A DNA stretch of 64,000 bases from Methanoculleus marisnigri JR1. GTDB taxonomy: Archaea; Halobacteriota; Methanomicrobia; Methanomicrobiales; Methanoculleaceae. Location: NCBI RefSeq assembly GCF_000015825.1, contig NC_009051.1:372001-436000 (forward strand), read 5' to 3'. The translations under genes and the position numbers were made by a program. The notes beneath the pieces are model-generated. The model had not been told where the DNA came from, searched no databases, and was given only the letters and a program-made list of their open reading frames with translations. Below are positions 1 to 8,340 of the stretch, one piece after another. Position 1 is the first letter of the stretch; each line of letters opens with the position of its first letter.

Positions 1-194
1 CATAGGAGAGCACGGCATACGCGATGCAGCCGCTGTCGCGATCTATCGCGACATCGCTGATATCGCCGAGGTTCTCTCCTTCCGGGTTTCGCACCTTGAC
101 GTCCCGGATGTCGTGCGCACGCATCAGGTTCACCGTCTCTTCCCGTGCGGGCCGCCGGGTCTCCAGCACCGATCCCATCTGTTGTTCAGCCATC
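1..194 (-). CDS. PRC-barrel domain protein (partial, C-terminus outside window)
   Basis: Reading the minus strand from the ATG at 194 gives about 64 residues before the window edge. The start MAEQQMGS leads into RDVKVRNPEGENLGDISDV and then a C-I-A-Y-A-V strand. This is the pattern of a PRC-barrel repeat, in which 'V.n..GE.lG.I.D..iD...G.I.Y.V' alternates. A GGAGG ribosome-binding site lies about 10 bases before the ATG, which decides the start. PRC-barrel proteins are small beta-barrel adaptors; in methanogens their partners are mostly unknown, so no process is assigned. A second, unrelated PRC-like gene lies at 12587. Confidence 0.75.
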
Positions 195-344
195 GTATCT
201 CCCTCCAACTCGTTTTTCTCGAAGAGGTTACCCCCTCAAGGCGGGGGAGTAGATGTTCGAGGATACTTAAGGGTTTCCGGCCCGGGCAAACCGGGCGGTG
301 TCCGGCGGTAAAAAGAAGAAAGGGATAGGATGCCGGCCCGAACC

Positions 345-1652
345 TTACGCCCGGGCGTATCGGAGGATGAGTTCGGTCGCCGCCCTGATGTCCCGCCCCT
401 GCTTCCTTGCCTCGGCGAGGTAGGTGTTGTAGACCTCGTCGGTCACGAGCCGCAGTTGCGGGCGGAAGAGATCGGCGTGCATCATCAGGTCGAAACACCG
501 TGCCTCGCTCTCGGTGAGGCTGAGCGCCCGGTATTCCCCGGTATGCGGCACGAATGCCGGGTTTTTGTCGCGGGGCGTCCTGACCGCGAGGTCGGCGAGC
601 GGTGTCGCGGGGATGGGTTCGGCGCTGCTCACGAAGACGTCGTCGAGAGAGAGTGCGGCGATGAGATCCTTCGTCGCCTCGTAGTCCCGCTCCGTCTCCC
701 CGGGGTACCCGACGATGAAACTCCCCGCAACCCGAAGGCCGTGCTCCCGGCACCGTTCCACCGCCTCCTCGACCTGCCGGACGGTCGCGCCCTTGCCCAT
801 CAGCCGGAGCACCCGGTCGCTCCCCGACTCGATCCCGAAGAAGACCCACCCGATGGTGTACTGCCGGACAGCGCCCAGGATCTCGTCGCTGATGCAGTCG
901 ACGCGGATGTCGGGGGAGGAGACGTTTTTCGGCCCCATCACCTCCGCCATCGAACGGAGGAGGCCGATGAAGGCTTCCGGGTTCATCTCCCCACCGGTGG
1001 AGCCGTAGAGCGATCCGGTCCCCCCGGAGACCGAGAGCCTCGTCGCACCGTGCGCGGAAAAAGCCTTCACCTCCTCGACGATGCGATCAAGCGGCCGGCT
1101 CCGGATCGCTCTCCCGAAGAACCGGGGCACCTGGCAGAAGGTGCACCCCCCGATGCATCCCCGGTGGGTCTCGATGTAGGCGCTCGCCCCCCTGACGCTC
1201 TGGTTCCCGATGTCGTCCGGGATCAGGGGGAGCGGACGATCCATCGACGCCGGCGGAGCGGGCGGCGTCACGACCGGCCGCCCGGCGTCGAGGAACGCGA
1301 TCCCCGGGAGGGCGTCCGACACCCCCTCCTCGACGAGGCGGATCACCGTCTCCTCGCCCTCGCCGACGACCACCGCGTCGGGAGCGAGTTCCCCGAGCAC
1401 CATCTCCGGCGCGGCCGAGACCGGCCCCCCGACATAAACCAGCCCTCCGCGCTCGCGGTGAGTCCGGACCAGGTCCCGGATCGCGGGATCGAGGAGGTGC
1501 TGGGTCGAGAAGAGACTCATGAGCAGGACCGAATCGGCCGGCACGGCGGGCGTCCGGGTGAGGGTGACCCGATGACCCGCGTCGCGGAGGACGCCGCCGA
1601 TCAGCATGGCGCCGTAGGTGTAGATGCCGGGGGAGAGGATCGTGATCTCCAT
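345..1652 (-). CDS. B12-binding/radical SAM domain protein (MJ_0865-like)
   Basis: 435 residues. Residues 1-130 form a Rossmann-like region resembling a cobalamin-binding domain, with the acidic GEGEE motif near 97-101 typical of B12-dependent radical SAM proteins. The radical SAM core follows, with the cluster motif C166-x3-C170-x2-C173 (RGCIGGCTFCQ) and the glycine-rich SGGTGSLYGSTGGE stretch. A later FIVGYPGETERDYE segment is typical of this class. The arrangement and length fit the archaeal MJ_0865-like group, whose substrate is unknown to me. The ATG at 1652 is the natural start, because the protein opens directly on a beta strand (MEITILSPGIYTYG). The gene is followed by the short gap 195-344. 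Confidence 0.8.
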   Translation of the reverse strand: MEITILSPGIYTYGAMLIGGVLRDAGHRVTLTRTPAVPADSVLLMSLFSTQHLLDPAIRDLVRTHRERGGLVYVGGPVSAAPEMVLGELAPDAVVVGEGEETVIRLVEEGVSDALPGIAFLDAGRPVVTPPAPPASMDRPLPLIPDDIGNQSVRGASAYIETHRGCIGGCTFCQVPRFFGRAIRSRPLDRIVEEVKAFSAHGATRLSVSGGTGSLYGSTGGEMNPEAFIGLLRSMAEVMGPKNVSSPDIRVDCISDEILGAVRQYTIGWVFFGIESGSDRVLRLMGKGATVRQVEEAVERCREHGLRVAGSFIVGYPGETERDYEATKDLIAALSLDDVFVSSAEPIPATPLADLAVRTPRDKNPAFVPHTGEYRALSLTESEARCFDLMMHADLFRPQLRLVTDEVYNTYLAEARKQGRDIRAATELILRYARA

Positions 1653-1698
1653 GATACAGTATCGCCGGAACAGTATACAAAAGGTGGGGATCTGCCGG

Positions 1699-2376
1699 TC
1701 AGAGCGGCACGGGCTGCCTGAACCGCCGGGCCTCGGCGACGGTATGGGCGCCCCGGTCCGAGGCGGCGATCAACCGCGCCTGGAGCCGCATGATGTCGGC
1801 GATGATGGGCAGCGGGTTCTTCTCCAGCGTCTCCGCGACAACGGTGCGGGCCTCTCTGAACCTTCCCGCCCGGCGGAGCAGATCGGCGAGGACGGCTTCG
1901 TCCGTTCCCTCCAGGCCGGCCAGCCGCTCCCCCTTCTCCCACGCCCGCCGCAGGAGATCGGCGGCACGTTTCCGGCAGATCCGGGCGGGCACATCCTCCC
2001 CCTCGTCGTCGCAGACCCATGCGGCGTGGAGGGATGCCCACGCAGCCTGGGCCAAAAGACCGAGATCTTCCTGGATTATCGACCAGCAGAGGAAGGTGTT
2101 TGCGATATTCGGGAACTTCCGGGCGTCGAGTTGCCACCGATAGCGCGGGAGTTTCACCACGTCGGCCGCCCCCTCCGGGGCCTTGCCCGGGTCGGGTGCG
2201 CAGTAGCCACAGGACGGGCACCGTTTCACCCATGCATAGATGGTGGACCGCAGGGGTTCGGCGGGACGGGTATCGAGGTCGCGCGACCCGACGCAGCCTG
2301 CGGCCTCGGGAACGGTGAACCGGCAGGCCTCGCCGCAGACTGCGCAGGTGGTATTGAGGTGACGGAGGTGGGTCAT
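1699..2376 (-). CDS. Zinc-ribbon protein, DUF2225-like, with helical C-terminus
   Basis: 225 residues. Paired metal-binding knuckles lie near the N-terminus: C11-x2-C14 (plus C18) and C53-x2-C56-G-Y-C59. Two CxxC units about 40 residues apart, the second followed by GY, match the DUF2225 layout. The rest is Arg/Ala/Leu-rich and looks like a TPR-type helical array (residues 95-205, with regularly spaced LLRRA and AREARTVVAETL segments). No enzyme motif is visible. Function is unknown; a metal-stabilised scaffold is a guess. It is preceded by a TATA-like ATATATATT on the minus strand around 2401-2412, close to the ATG, consistent with a very short leader. Confidence 0.6.
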   Translation of the reverse strand: MTHLRHLNTTCAVCGEACRFTVPEAAGCVGSRDLDTRPAEPLRSTIYAWVKRCPSCGYCAPDPGKAPEGAADVVKLPRYRWQLDARKFPNIANTFLCWSIIQEDLGLLAQAAWASLHAAWVCDDEGEDVPARICRKRAADLLRRAWEKGERLAGLEGTDEAVLADLLRRAGRFREARTVVAETLEKNPLPIIADIMRLQARLIAASDRGAHTVAEARRFRQPVPL

Positions 2377-2465
2377 CGATGGGGCCGGATAGCATATCTA
2401 ATGATATATATTTTGCCCATAATGGAATGCGGTGAAATGGCGGCTCCACCCGAACCTCCTCCCCC

Positions 2466-3548
2466 TCACCGGGCTTGCGGGGCGGCCTCCCCGACCCGGC
2501 GGGCGTAGGCCGTTACGGTCCATCCGAGGAGCACCGTCGCGCCCGCGACCAGCGCGAGGATCAGCCAGTGGACGGGACCGGCGGTGTCCACCGCGAGCCT
2601 GACCATGAGGTTCAAGGGGTTGTATGGAACGGCCATGACGAGGAGGAAGACCACGACGAGCGCGGTCGAGAAGATGAACTGGGCGCTCGTCCGTTCGCGG
2701 TAGTGGAGCGCCACGAGAGCCCCGAGCAGGATGAGGAAGAGCCCGCCCACCGAGGCGTGGAGGAGGATCGCGGCGGCGTTATCGACCGCGATGCCGTTGA
2801 ACCCGAGAAGGAGGAGCCAGGCTCCGGCCTGAACCGGAACCAGGACCTCACAGGCGGCAACCTTCCCCCAGACCATCTCCGCGAACGTGACCGGCGTCGA
2901 CATGAGCGTCTCGAGCGTCTGGCGCTGGTACTCCTCGGTGATGAGATCGATGATCAGGGCGGCCGAAACGATCGCCGGGAGAAGGACGAGCAGCGGGATG
3001 AGAAGGCCGTAGACGAACTCGAAAAAGTTCTCGCCGCCGCCGGACTCGGGGAAGTTCAGCGAGACCGGGAAGGCGTTCATCCGGTCGGCCCGGATCTCTC
3101 TGAGTTCCTTCTCGTAGCCCTGGAGAACCTCTTTTACCTTGACGTTGATGACGCTCGACTGCAGGTCGTTCTGGATGAGGTAGAGCGTGACCGTGACCGG
3201 CCCCTCGGCGTCGGGCGGGGTGTCCGGGACGTAGACCACCGCCGAGACCTGCCGTTCGCGGAGCGCCGCAAGCGCCTGGCCGAGATCCATCCGGTGGAGG
3301 ATGAGGTCGTCTCTCTTCTCGAATTCGTCGATGAGCGGTGATTCCGCGCCGGCGTAGCCGACGCCGTAGGTGATCGTCGAGTAACCCTCGATCGCCTCCG
3401 GGTCGTACATGGCGGTGAGCCCCACCATCAGAAACGACGAGAACATCGCGACGAAGACCTGCAGGAGGATTGCAAAGACGATCGTCTTCTCCGACGAGAG
3501 CCCGAAGAGTTCTTTCTTCGCGATAAGGCCGATATTTCGTGTATTCAC
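2466..3548 (-). CDS. ABC-2 type transporter permease
   Basis: 360 residues from the GTG at 3548. The GTG overlaps the TGA of the upstream permease (GTGA at 3545-3548), so the two are translationally coupled. An ATG at 3599 exists but would overlap the upstream gene by more than 50 bases, so the GTG is preferred. The N-terminus NTRNIGLIAKKELFGL leads into TM1. A large extracytoplasmic loop (about residues 60-185) follows, then about five TM segments. The TPVTFAEMVWGKVAACEVLVP segment is the cytoplasmic coupling motif seen in NatB/YhaP-like permeases. It probably forms a heterodimer with the product at 3545-5350 and is powered by the ATPase at 5431. The exported substrate is unknown. Confidence 0.85.
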   Translation of the reverse strand: MNTRNIGLIAKKELFGLSSEKTIVFAILLQVFVAMFSSFLMVGLTAMYDPEAIEGYSTITYGVGYAGAESPLIDEFEKRDDLILHRMDLGQALAALRERQVSAVVYVPDTPPDAEGPVTVTLYLIQNDLQSSVINVKVKEVLQGYEKELREIRADRMNAFPVSLNFPESGGGENFFEFVYGLLIPLLVLLPAIVSAALIIDLITEEYQRQTLETLMSTPVTFAEMVWGKVAACEVLVPVQAGAWLLLLGFNGIAVDNAAAILLHASVGGLFLILLGALVALHYRERTSAQFIFSTALVVVFLLVMAVPYNPLNLMVRLAVDTAGPVHWLILALVAGATVLLGWTVTAYARRVGEAAPQAR

Positions 3549-5350
3549 AGGAGCGCCCCCATCAGGAAGTAGAGGTTGTAGAGGCTGTGCACCATACACG
3601 CCGCGATGAGCCCCGGCCCGTAACCCTGCCGTCCCCAGAGCAGGAGGAAGCCGCCGGTGACGAGCACTCCCGCGATGTGGAGGAGGAGCGGCATCCAGAG
3701 CACCTGGAGGGAGAGGAAGAGGACACTCCCGAAGATCGATTCGGTGATCTGGGCGAGCGTGGCAAGGAGGAGGAGTTTTTCTCCCGCGAGGAACCCGAAC
3801 CCGATCGCGACCGCACCGAGGAGCAGGTTCCTCGGCGTCAGGAACCCGGGCCGCTCCCGTGCCACCGCATACAGCCCGATCGACTTCGCGAACTCCTCGA
3901 TGAACGCCGCCGAGACGGTCAGGAGAACCAGGGAGAGCGGCATCGGGATGTTGAAGAAGAGGACGAGCGTCAGCATCTGGGCCATGAAGACGAACGGTAT
4001 CGTGAAGGCGGCGAGCAGGAAGAGTGAGAGGTGCGGGTGATCCCGGCTTATCCCGCCCGAGACGAAGTCCGCGAGCCTTGAAGCAAGCGGTTTCTCCGAG
4101 AAGAGCCGCTCCTCCCGGAAGTTCGTGATGCCGACGTAGAAGAGGATGACGCTCGTTGCAAAGAAGAGTACCGTCGAGTAGACATACTCCATGGCGGTGA
4201 ACCCGTCGCCCTGGATCTCGAGGACGACCAGGGTGAGGGGCGAGATGATGCTTATGACGTGGGTGTTCGCAAAGACCGTCGGGAAGAAGAGGTACGACGT
4301 GGCGAGGGCCGAGAAGAAGATCGAGACGAACGAGAGTTCTTTGAAACTCCGGGCGGCCATCCCGATGATCAGGGCGTTTGCGAGGAAAAAGAGAATGACC
4401 GGGATGAGCGGGAGGAGGATTGTCATCGGCGCCCCGGAAAAGAGGGTGATCGCGGCAGCGATGAGGATCATGATCGTGAAGTAGGGGAGCGCTTTACCGA
4501 CGACGATTGCGGTCGGCCTCGCGGGGGTGGAGAGGAGCGCCTCGCCGGCCCTTCCCACCCGCTCGTTCATCACGCTCATCATGAAGAACTGCGAGGTGAA
4601 GTAGAGCGGGAAGATGAAGACGAATACCAGAATGATTGCATCGAAGGGAAGCGGTGGGGAGAGCTCCGAGGGCGTCCTGAACTGCTCCATGGCGGAGCCG
4701 CCCGAGATGACGCCGGTGTAGCGCTCGAGGGGGTGTCCGCTCCCGGTGTCGGCGAGGTGCTCCCGGAGGGTCTCCTCGGAGACGGGCATTGCCGACGCCG
4801 GCGGTGTCACCGCTTCGACCGGGCCCGAGGGGACGGGAGGTCTCCGGGCGTCCGCCGGGGCGCCGACCTGCTGCCCGCTCTGGGTCGCCAGAAAGTCGAT
4901 CTCGCTCTTCACGTACTGGAGATCGATCCAGAGCGGGTAGGCGGCGAAGAGGTCGGGTTCTCCGGCGGCCACATGGGAGACGTAACCCTCGTAGTCGCGT
5001 TCGATCGTTTTCAGGGCCGCCCGCCCTTTATCCGTATCGGCGGCGTAGACTTCGCCGTTCAGGATGACGATGTCGTATGCGAACCGGTTCTCCCAGAGGG
5101 CCGCCCCATTGTCGAGGTAGGCGGTAAAACGGCTGTCGGGAGCGACGATCCGGGCGATCTCGGGGTCGTCGATACCGACGCGGTACATGCCGTCCTGCAT
5201 ATGGACGCCGCTCTGAGCGGCAAATGCCGTCACCAGCACCAGGAGGACGAGAAGCCCTGCCGCAAGCGGGAGGACGCTTCTCCCCATCGTGGTCATCGAC
5301 CGGTTCATCTCCCAGGCGGCAATCGTCCGGATGGAGGAGGCGAGACTCAT
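3545..5350 (-). CDS. ABC-2 permease fused to a PrsW-like intramembrane protease domain
   Basis: 601 residues. Residues 1-430 are an ABC-2 permease: TM1 near 25-46, a long outside loop to about 235, then a TM bundle containing the ALLSTPARPTAIVVGK coupling segment. Residues 440-601 form a second polytopic domain with the PrsW-type signature: E485-E486-x2-K489, F520-x3-E524, H558, and H588-x3-N592. PrsW proteases are membrane-embedded enzymes related to CPBP/Abi proteins and use these residues. The fusion suggests either proteolysis coupled to export or a maturation role, but this is inference. It is the first gene of a two-gene operon. The divergent ATPase starts 80 bases away at 5431. Confidence 0.8.
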   Translation of the reverse strand: MSLASSIRTIAAWEMNRSMTTMGRSVLPLAAGLLVLLVLVTAFAAQSGVHMQDGMYRVGIDDPEIARIVAPDSRFTAYLDNGAALWENRFAYDIVILNGEVYAADTDKGRAALKTIERDYEGYVSHVAAGEPDLFAAYPLWIDLQYVKSEIDFLATQSGQQVGAPADARRPPVPSGPVEAVTPPASAMPVSEETLREHLADTGSGHPLERYTGVISGGSAMEQFRTPSELSPPLPFDAIILVFVFIFPLYFTSQFFMMSVMNERVGRAGEALLSTPARPTAIVVGKALPYFTIMILIAAAITLFSGAPMTILLPLIPVILFFLANALIIGMAARSFKELSFVSIFFSALATSYLFFPTVFANTHVISIISPLTLVVLEIQGDGFTAMEYVYSTVLFFATSVILFYVGITNFREERLFSEKPLASRLADFVSGGISRDHPHLSLFLLAAFTIPFVFMAQMLTLVLFFNIPMPLSLVLLTVSAAFIEEFAKSIGLYAVARERPGFLTPRNLLLGAVAIGFGFLAGEKLLLLATLAQITESIFGSVLFLSLQVLWMPLLLHIAGVLVTGGFLLLWGRQGYGPGLIAACMVHSLYNLYFLMGALL

Positions 5351-5430
5351 GGTAATCCCTGAAGGCTTCGGAGAACCATATCTCTGTGCAGCAACCTATT
5401 AGTAGGCATCGGAGACATAAGGGATACCAG

Positions 5431-6318
5431 ATGATCACGGCCCGCTCTCTCGTCAAGCATTACGGCGACTTCCCGGCCCTCGACGACGTCACGTTCGACC
5501 TCGACGATGCACGGATACTCGGGGTGATCGGGCATAACGGCGCCGGCAAGACGACGCTCTTGAAGATCATGGCTGGTCTTATCGCGCCGACGGCAGGCAG
5601 TCTCGTCGTCGACGGGATCGACGTCACGAGAAGGCCGCTCGACCTGAAACGGAACCTGGGGTACCTCCCCGAAGAGTCGCGTCTCTACGAGACGATGACC
5701 ACGGATGCGTATCTCGCGTTCTTCGGCGAGATCTACGGCCTGTCGAAGCCGGTCATCCGCGAGCGGCGCGACGTGCTCCTCGATTCGCTCGCGCTCGAGG
5801 CGGACGGGAAAAAGATCGGGGAACTCTCGAAGGGGATGAAGCGGAAGGTCGCGATCGCGCGGTCGCTGATGCACGATCCCGATCTCCTCATCTACGACGA
5901 GCCCACCTCCGGCCTCGACCCCATGACCTCGCGGTCGGTGCTCGATTACGTCAAAAGTCTGCGCGAACGGGGCAAGACGGTGATCTTCTCCGCCCACAAC
6001 CTCTTCCAGGTGGAGGAAGCCTGCGACCTCGTCCTGATCCTGCGCCGGGGGAAGGTGGTGGCGAACGGCACCATGCCCGAACTCCGGGAGACCTTCGGTT
6101 CGCTCACCTACCAGGTCTTCTTCCGGATTCCCGATCCTGCGGCGTTCGCGACGTCGGTCGGCTACTCGGCCTCCGATGGCCGGTACCTTGCCGAGGCGCG
6201 TTCCGTCGAGGAACTGAACCGGACAACCGCGGCTCTTGCGGCCGACGGCGCGACGATCGAGCGGATCGAGTCGCATTACCCGACGCTCGAGGAGATGCTC
6301 CTGAAGATCGGGCGGTAA
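5431..6318 (+). CDS. ABC transporter ATP-binding protein
   Basis: 295 residues from the ATG at 5431 (MITARSLVKHYG). This start is preferred over an in-frame start at 5386 because it begins directly at the conserved first strand and has GGAGA/AAGGG upstream. Walker A is GHNGAGKTT (34-42). The signature is LSKGMKRK, the variant common in NatA/CcmA-like exporters in place of LSGGQ. Walker B is LLIYDEPTSGLDP, followed by an H-loop SAHN. The C-terminal 70 residues are the accessory region typical of ABC-2 ATPases. It is divergent from, and almost certainly energises, the two permeases at 2466-5350. The oligo-T run at 6359-6366 is a likely transcription stop. Confidence 0.9.
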   Translation: MITARSLVKHYGDFPALDDVTFDLDDARILGVIGHNGAGKTTLLKIMAGLIAPTAGSLVVDGIDVTRRPLDLKRNLGYLPEESRLYETMTTDAYLAFFGEIYGLSKPVIRERRDVLLDSLALEADGKKIGELSKGMKRKVAIARSLMHDPDLLIYDEPTSGLDPMTSRSVLDYVKSLRERGKTVIFSAHNLFQVEEACDLVLILRRGKVVANGTMPELRETFGSLTYQVFFRIPDPAAFATSVGYSASDGRYLAEARSVEELNRTTAALAADGATIERIESHYPTLEEMLLKIGR

Positions 6319-6358
6319 GCCCGGTCTCTTTTCTACAGGCACAGAGTATCGGGAATCC

Positions 6359-6368
6359 GCTTTTTTTT
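6359..6368 (+). terminator. Oligo-T terminator after the ABC ATPase gene
   Basis: A run of eight T residues about 40 bases after the stop codon, in the sense direction of the ATPase gene. Archaeal RNA polymerase commonly terminates at such U-tracts. No strong hairpin is needed, and none is seen directly before it. Confidence 0.5.
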
Positions 6369-6467
6369 GACCCTGCCGCCGTACCTGCGGGAGGGGGTGT
6401 GGAACGGGGAGTCTCCGGTTCTCCTCTCCCCGCGCAACGCTCTTGCGGGTTTTCTGCCGGGGCAGAA

Positions 6468-6475
6468 TTTATATA
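6468..6475 (+). promoter_or_regulatory. TATA box with BRE-like purines, no protein gene downstream
   Basis: TTTATATA, preceded by GCAGAA, is an excellent archaeal TATA/BRE pair reading rightwards. The expected start site is near 6495-6500. No convincing coding sequence begins there. It lies directly ahead of the foldable segment at 6497-6605 and is the main reason for treating that segment as an RNA gene. Confidence 0.55.
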
Positions 6476-6496
6476 GCAGCGGCATGTATGTGCCTT

Positions 6497-6605
6497 CACG
6501 ATCCCATTCCCATCGCAATAACCGGCCTCCCGTGAGAAACCCCGGCGCGGGCGGAGGCCGATGGGGGTTGGCCGGACGGCGGGGCGTCCCGTCCGCGATG
6601 GAGAA
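6497..6605 (+). ncRNA. Candidate structured non-coding RNA (three-way junction)
   Basis: The segment folds on paper into a closed structure. A 7-bp outer stem pairs 6510-6516 with 6595-6601 (CCATCGC/GCGATGG). Arm 1 is a perfect 8-bp stem pairing 6523-6530 with 6553-6560 (CGGCCTCC/GGAGGCCG), topped by a small CCCG/CGGG hairpin at 6541-6551. Arm 2 pairs 6574-6579 with 6589-6594 (GGACGG/CCGTCC). The single-stranded joint ATGGGGGTTGGC lies between the arms. A strong TATA box sits at the right distance upstream. I recognise no known RNA family. The 3' end is undefined, with no T-run before the convergent tRNA-Lys. High GC makes chance pairing easier, so confidence is moderate. Confidence 0.4.
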
Positions 6606-6693
6606 ATCGCTCTGCGGATGAAGGATCGCGCGAACCGAACGTAACCGAAGAATCGCTGTCGGGTGCAAAGGATGAAGAAAATCGGGTGTTCGA

Positions 6694-6766
6694 CGGGCCT
6701 GAAGGGATTTGAACCCTTGGCCTACGGATTAAGAGTCCGTCGCTCTGCCAACTAAGCTACAGGCCC
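6694..6766 (-). tRNA. tRNA-Lys (CTT anticodon)
   Basis: The minus strand folds into a standard cloverleaf. The acceptor GGGCCTG (6766-6760) pairs with CAGGCCC (6701-6695). The D arm contains TAGCTTAGTTGGCAGAGC. The anticodon arm has loop CTCTTAA, giving CTT for Lys AAG codons. The T arm is GGTTCAAATCC. No intron and no encoded CCA. A TTTATACC box about 34 bases upstream (near 6800) is the likely promoter, in the gap shared with the divergent gene at 6856. Confidence 0.95.
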
Positions 6767-6855
6767 ATGCGTCTGACCTAACAGTGTTGCATGGTAAACG
6801 GTATAAACTTTATGGAACCCCCCAAAAAATCGCCGAAATGGAATCCCTTAATACC

Positions 6856-8340
6856 ATGAGAAGTTACACCATTGTACGCATGCCTGAGGCGGTCCAGAAC
6901 GTTTCGAAAGAACGTATCAAATACATCATTCTTGGCTGCGGGAGCACCGGCTACAATGTCGCCGAGGAGCTCGAGCAGGAGAACGAAGATCTCATCATCG
7001 TCGATAAGGACGAGAAGCGGGTGGAAGATCTCCGCGATCAGAAGTACGAAGCGCTCGTTCGCGACCTCCGGGACCCGAACTTCATGGAAGGGCTGCCCGT
7101 GCCGGAGGTCGCGTTCATCCTCGCGAACGACCGGGAGGCCAATCTGACCGCGCTCCAGACCGTCAAGAACCGGTACCCGGCGACATACGTCATCGCACGC
7201 GCCACCGACCCGGTCAGCGTCGACCTTCTCCAGCAGGAAGGCGCCGATATCGTCCTCTACCCGCAGGAGGTGGTTGCGAGAACCGCCATCCACCACATCA
7301 GGAAGCTCCAATCATCGAGGCTCGCCCTGCGGCTCTACGATATGCTCGCCTCCTGGGAGGGGACGCTCTGCATCGTCACCCACCTGAATCCCGACCCCGA
7401 CTCGATATCGAGCGCGATGGCGCTCTCGATGATTGCGCGGCACGCGAGCCGCAACAAGCTCAACTGCCGCATCGTCTACGAAGGGGATATCGGGCACCAG
7501 GAGAACCGGGCGTTCATCAATCTCCTCGATATCAAGCTGGAGCGGCTCACCCCCCAGATCCTCGAAGAGTGCGACTACATCGCTCTGGTCGACTCGTCGG
7601 GGCCCGGCGTGAACAACGAGCTTCCCAGGTCGACCCGGGTCAACATCATCATCGACCACCACAAGAACGGCGAGCACCCGTCTACCGTCGCCGACTTCAT
7701 CGACATCAGGCCGGGGGTCGGCGCCACGGCAAGCATCATGACCCAGTACCTGATGGAACTCGATATCCCGGTGAACAAGTCGGTGGCCACCGCGCTCCTT
7801 TACGGTATCAGGGCAGACACCCGTGACTTCAAGCGGAACGTCACCCCCCAGGACCTCAACTACGCGGCGTTCCTCCTTCCCCTGACCGACTCGGATCTCC
7901 TCGATAAGATCACCTCCCCTTCCATGTCGCTCGAGACCGTGGAGATCATCGGGAACGCCATCCGGAACCGCCGGATCAAGAGCGGTTACCTCTTCTCGAA
8001 CGTCGGCTACATCAGGAACCGCGACGCTCTCCCGCAGGCGGCCGACATGCTGATCCACCTCGAGGGCGTGAATACGGCACTGGTCTACGGCATCAGCGAC
8101 CAGAACATCGTCATCTCGGCAAGAAACAAGGATATCAGGCTCCATCTCGGCAACGTGATGGCCGAAGCGTTCGGGCCTATCGGCGAGGCCGGCGGGCACG
8201 CCACGATGGCGGCCGCCCTGATTCCGCTCAACTACTTCTCCATGGCGAAGGAGAAGGAGGGTCTGCTCGAGCTGATCATCGATCCGATCCTGAAGAGGTT
8301 CTCGAGCATCGTCGGCCTGGACGACGAGGATAAACAATGA
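6856..8340 (+). CDS. RCK/TrkA-N plus DHH-DHHA1 phosphoesterase protein
   Basis: 494 residues from the ATG at 6856 (MRSYTIVRMPEA). In-frame ATGs at 6838 and 6880 are possible alternatives. The N-terminal ~125 residues are a TrkA-N/RCK Rossmann domain (GCGSTG at 27-32; D-K-D-E-K-R after strand 2). The rest is a DHH phosphoesterase (HLNPDPDSISS near 175, IIIDHHK near 264-270) with a C-terminal DHHA1 region (GEAGGHATMAAA). This RCK-DHH architecture occurs in archaea and resembles cyclic-dinucleotide or nanoRNA phosphodiesterases. The nucleotide-binding domain could sense NAD(H), c-di-AMP or ATP. The exact substrate is unknown. It overlaps mptE by ATGA. Confidence 0.85.
   Translation: MRSYTIVRMPEAVQNVSKERIKYIILGCGSTGYNVAEELEQENEDLIIVDKDEKRVEDLRDQKYEALVRDLRDPNFMEGLPVPEVAFILANDREANLTALQTVKNRYPATYVIARATDPVSVDLLQQEGADIVLYPQEVVARTAIHHIRKLQSSRLALRLYDMLASWEGTLCIVTHLNPDPDSISSAMALSMIARHASRNKLNCRIVYEGDIGHQENRAFINLLDIKLERLTPQILEECDYIALVDSSGPGVNNELPRSTRVNIIIDHHKNGEHPSTVADFIDIRPGVGATASIMTQYLMELDIPVNKSVATALLYGIRADTRDFKRNVTPQDLNYAAFLLPLTDSDLLDKITSPSMSLETVEIIGNAIRNRRIKSGYLFSNVGYIRNRDALPQAADMLIHLEGVNTALVYGISDQNIVISARNKDIRLHLGNVMAEAFGPIGEAGGHATMAAALIPLNYFSMAKEKEGLLELIIDPILKRFSSIVGLDDEDKQ

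Noticed and set aside
330-1721. Long open frame on the plus strand (463 codons)
   Set aside because: Exact antisense of the radical SAM gene; composition is Arg/Pro/Asp-rich, as typical for shadow frames in GC-rich DNA, and no domain is recognisable.
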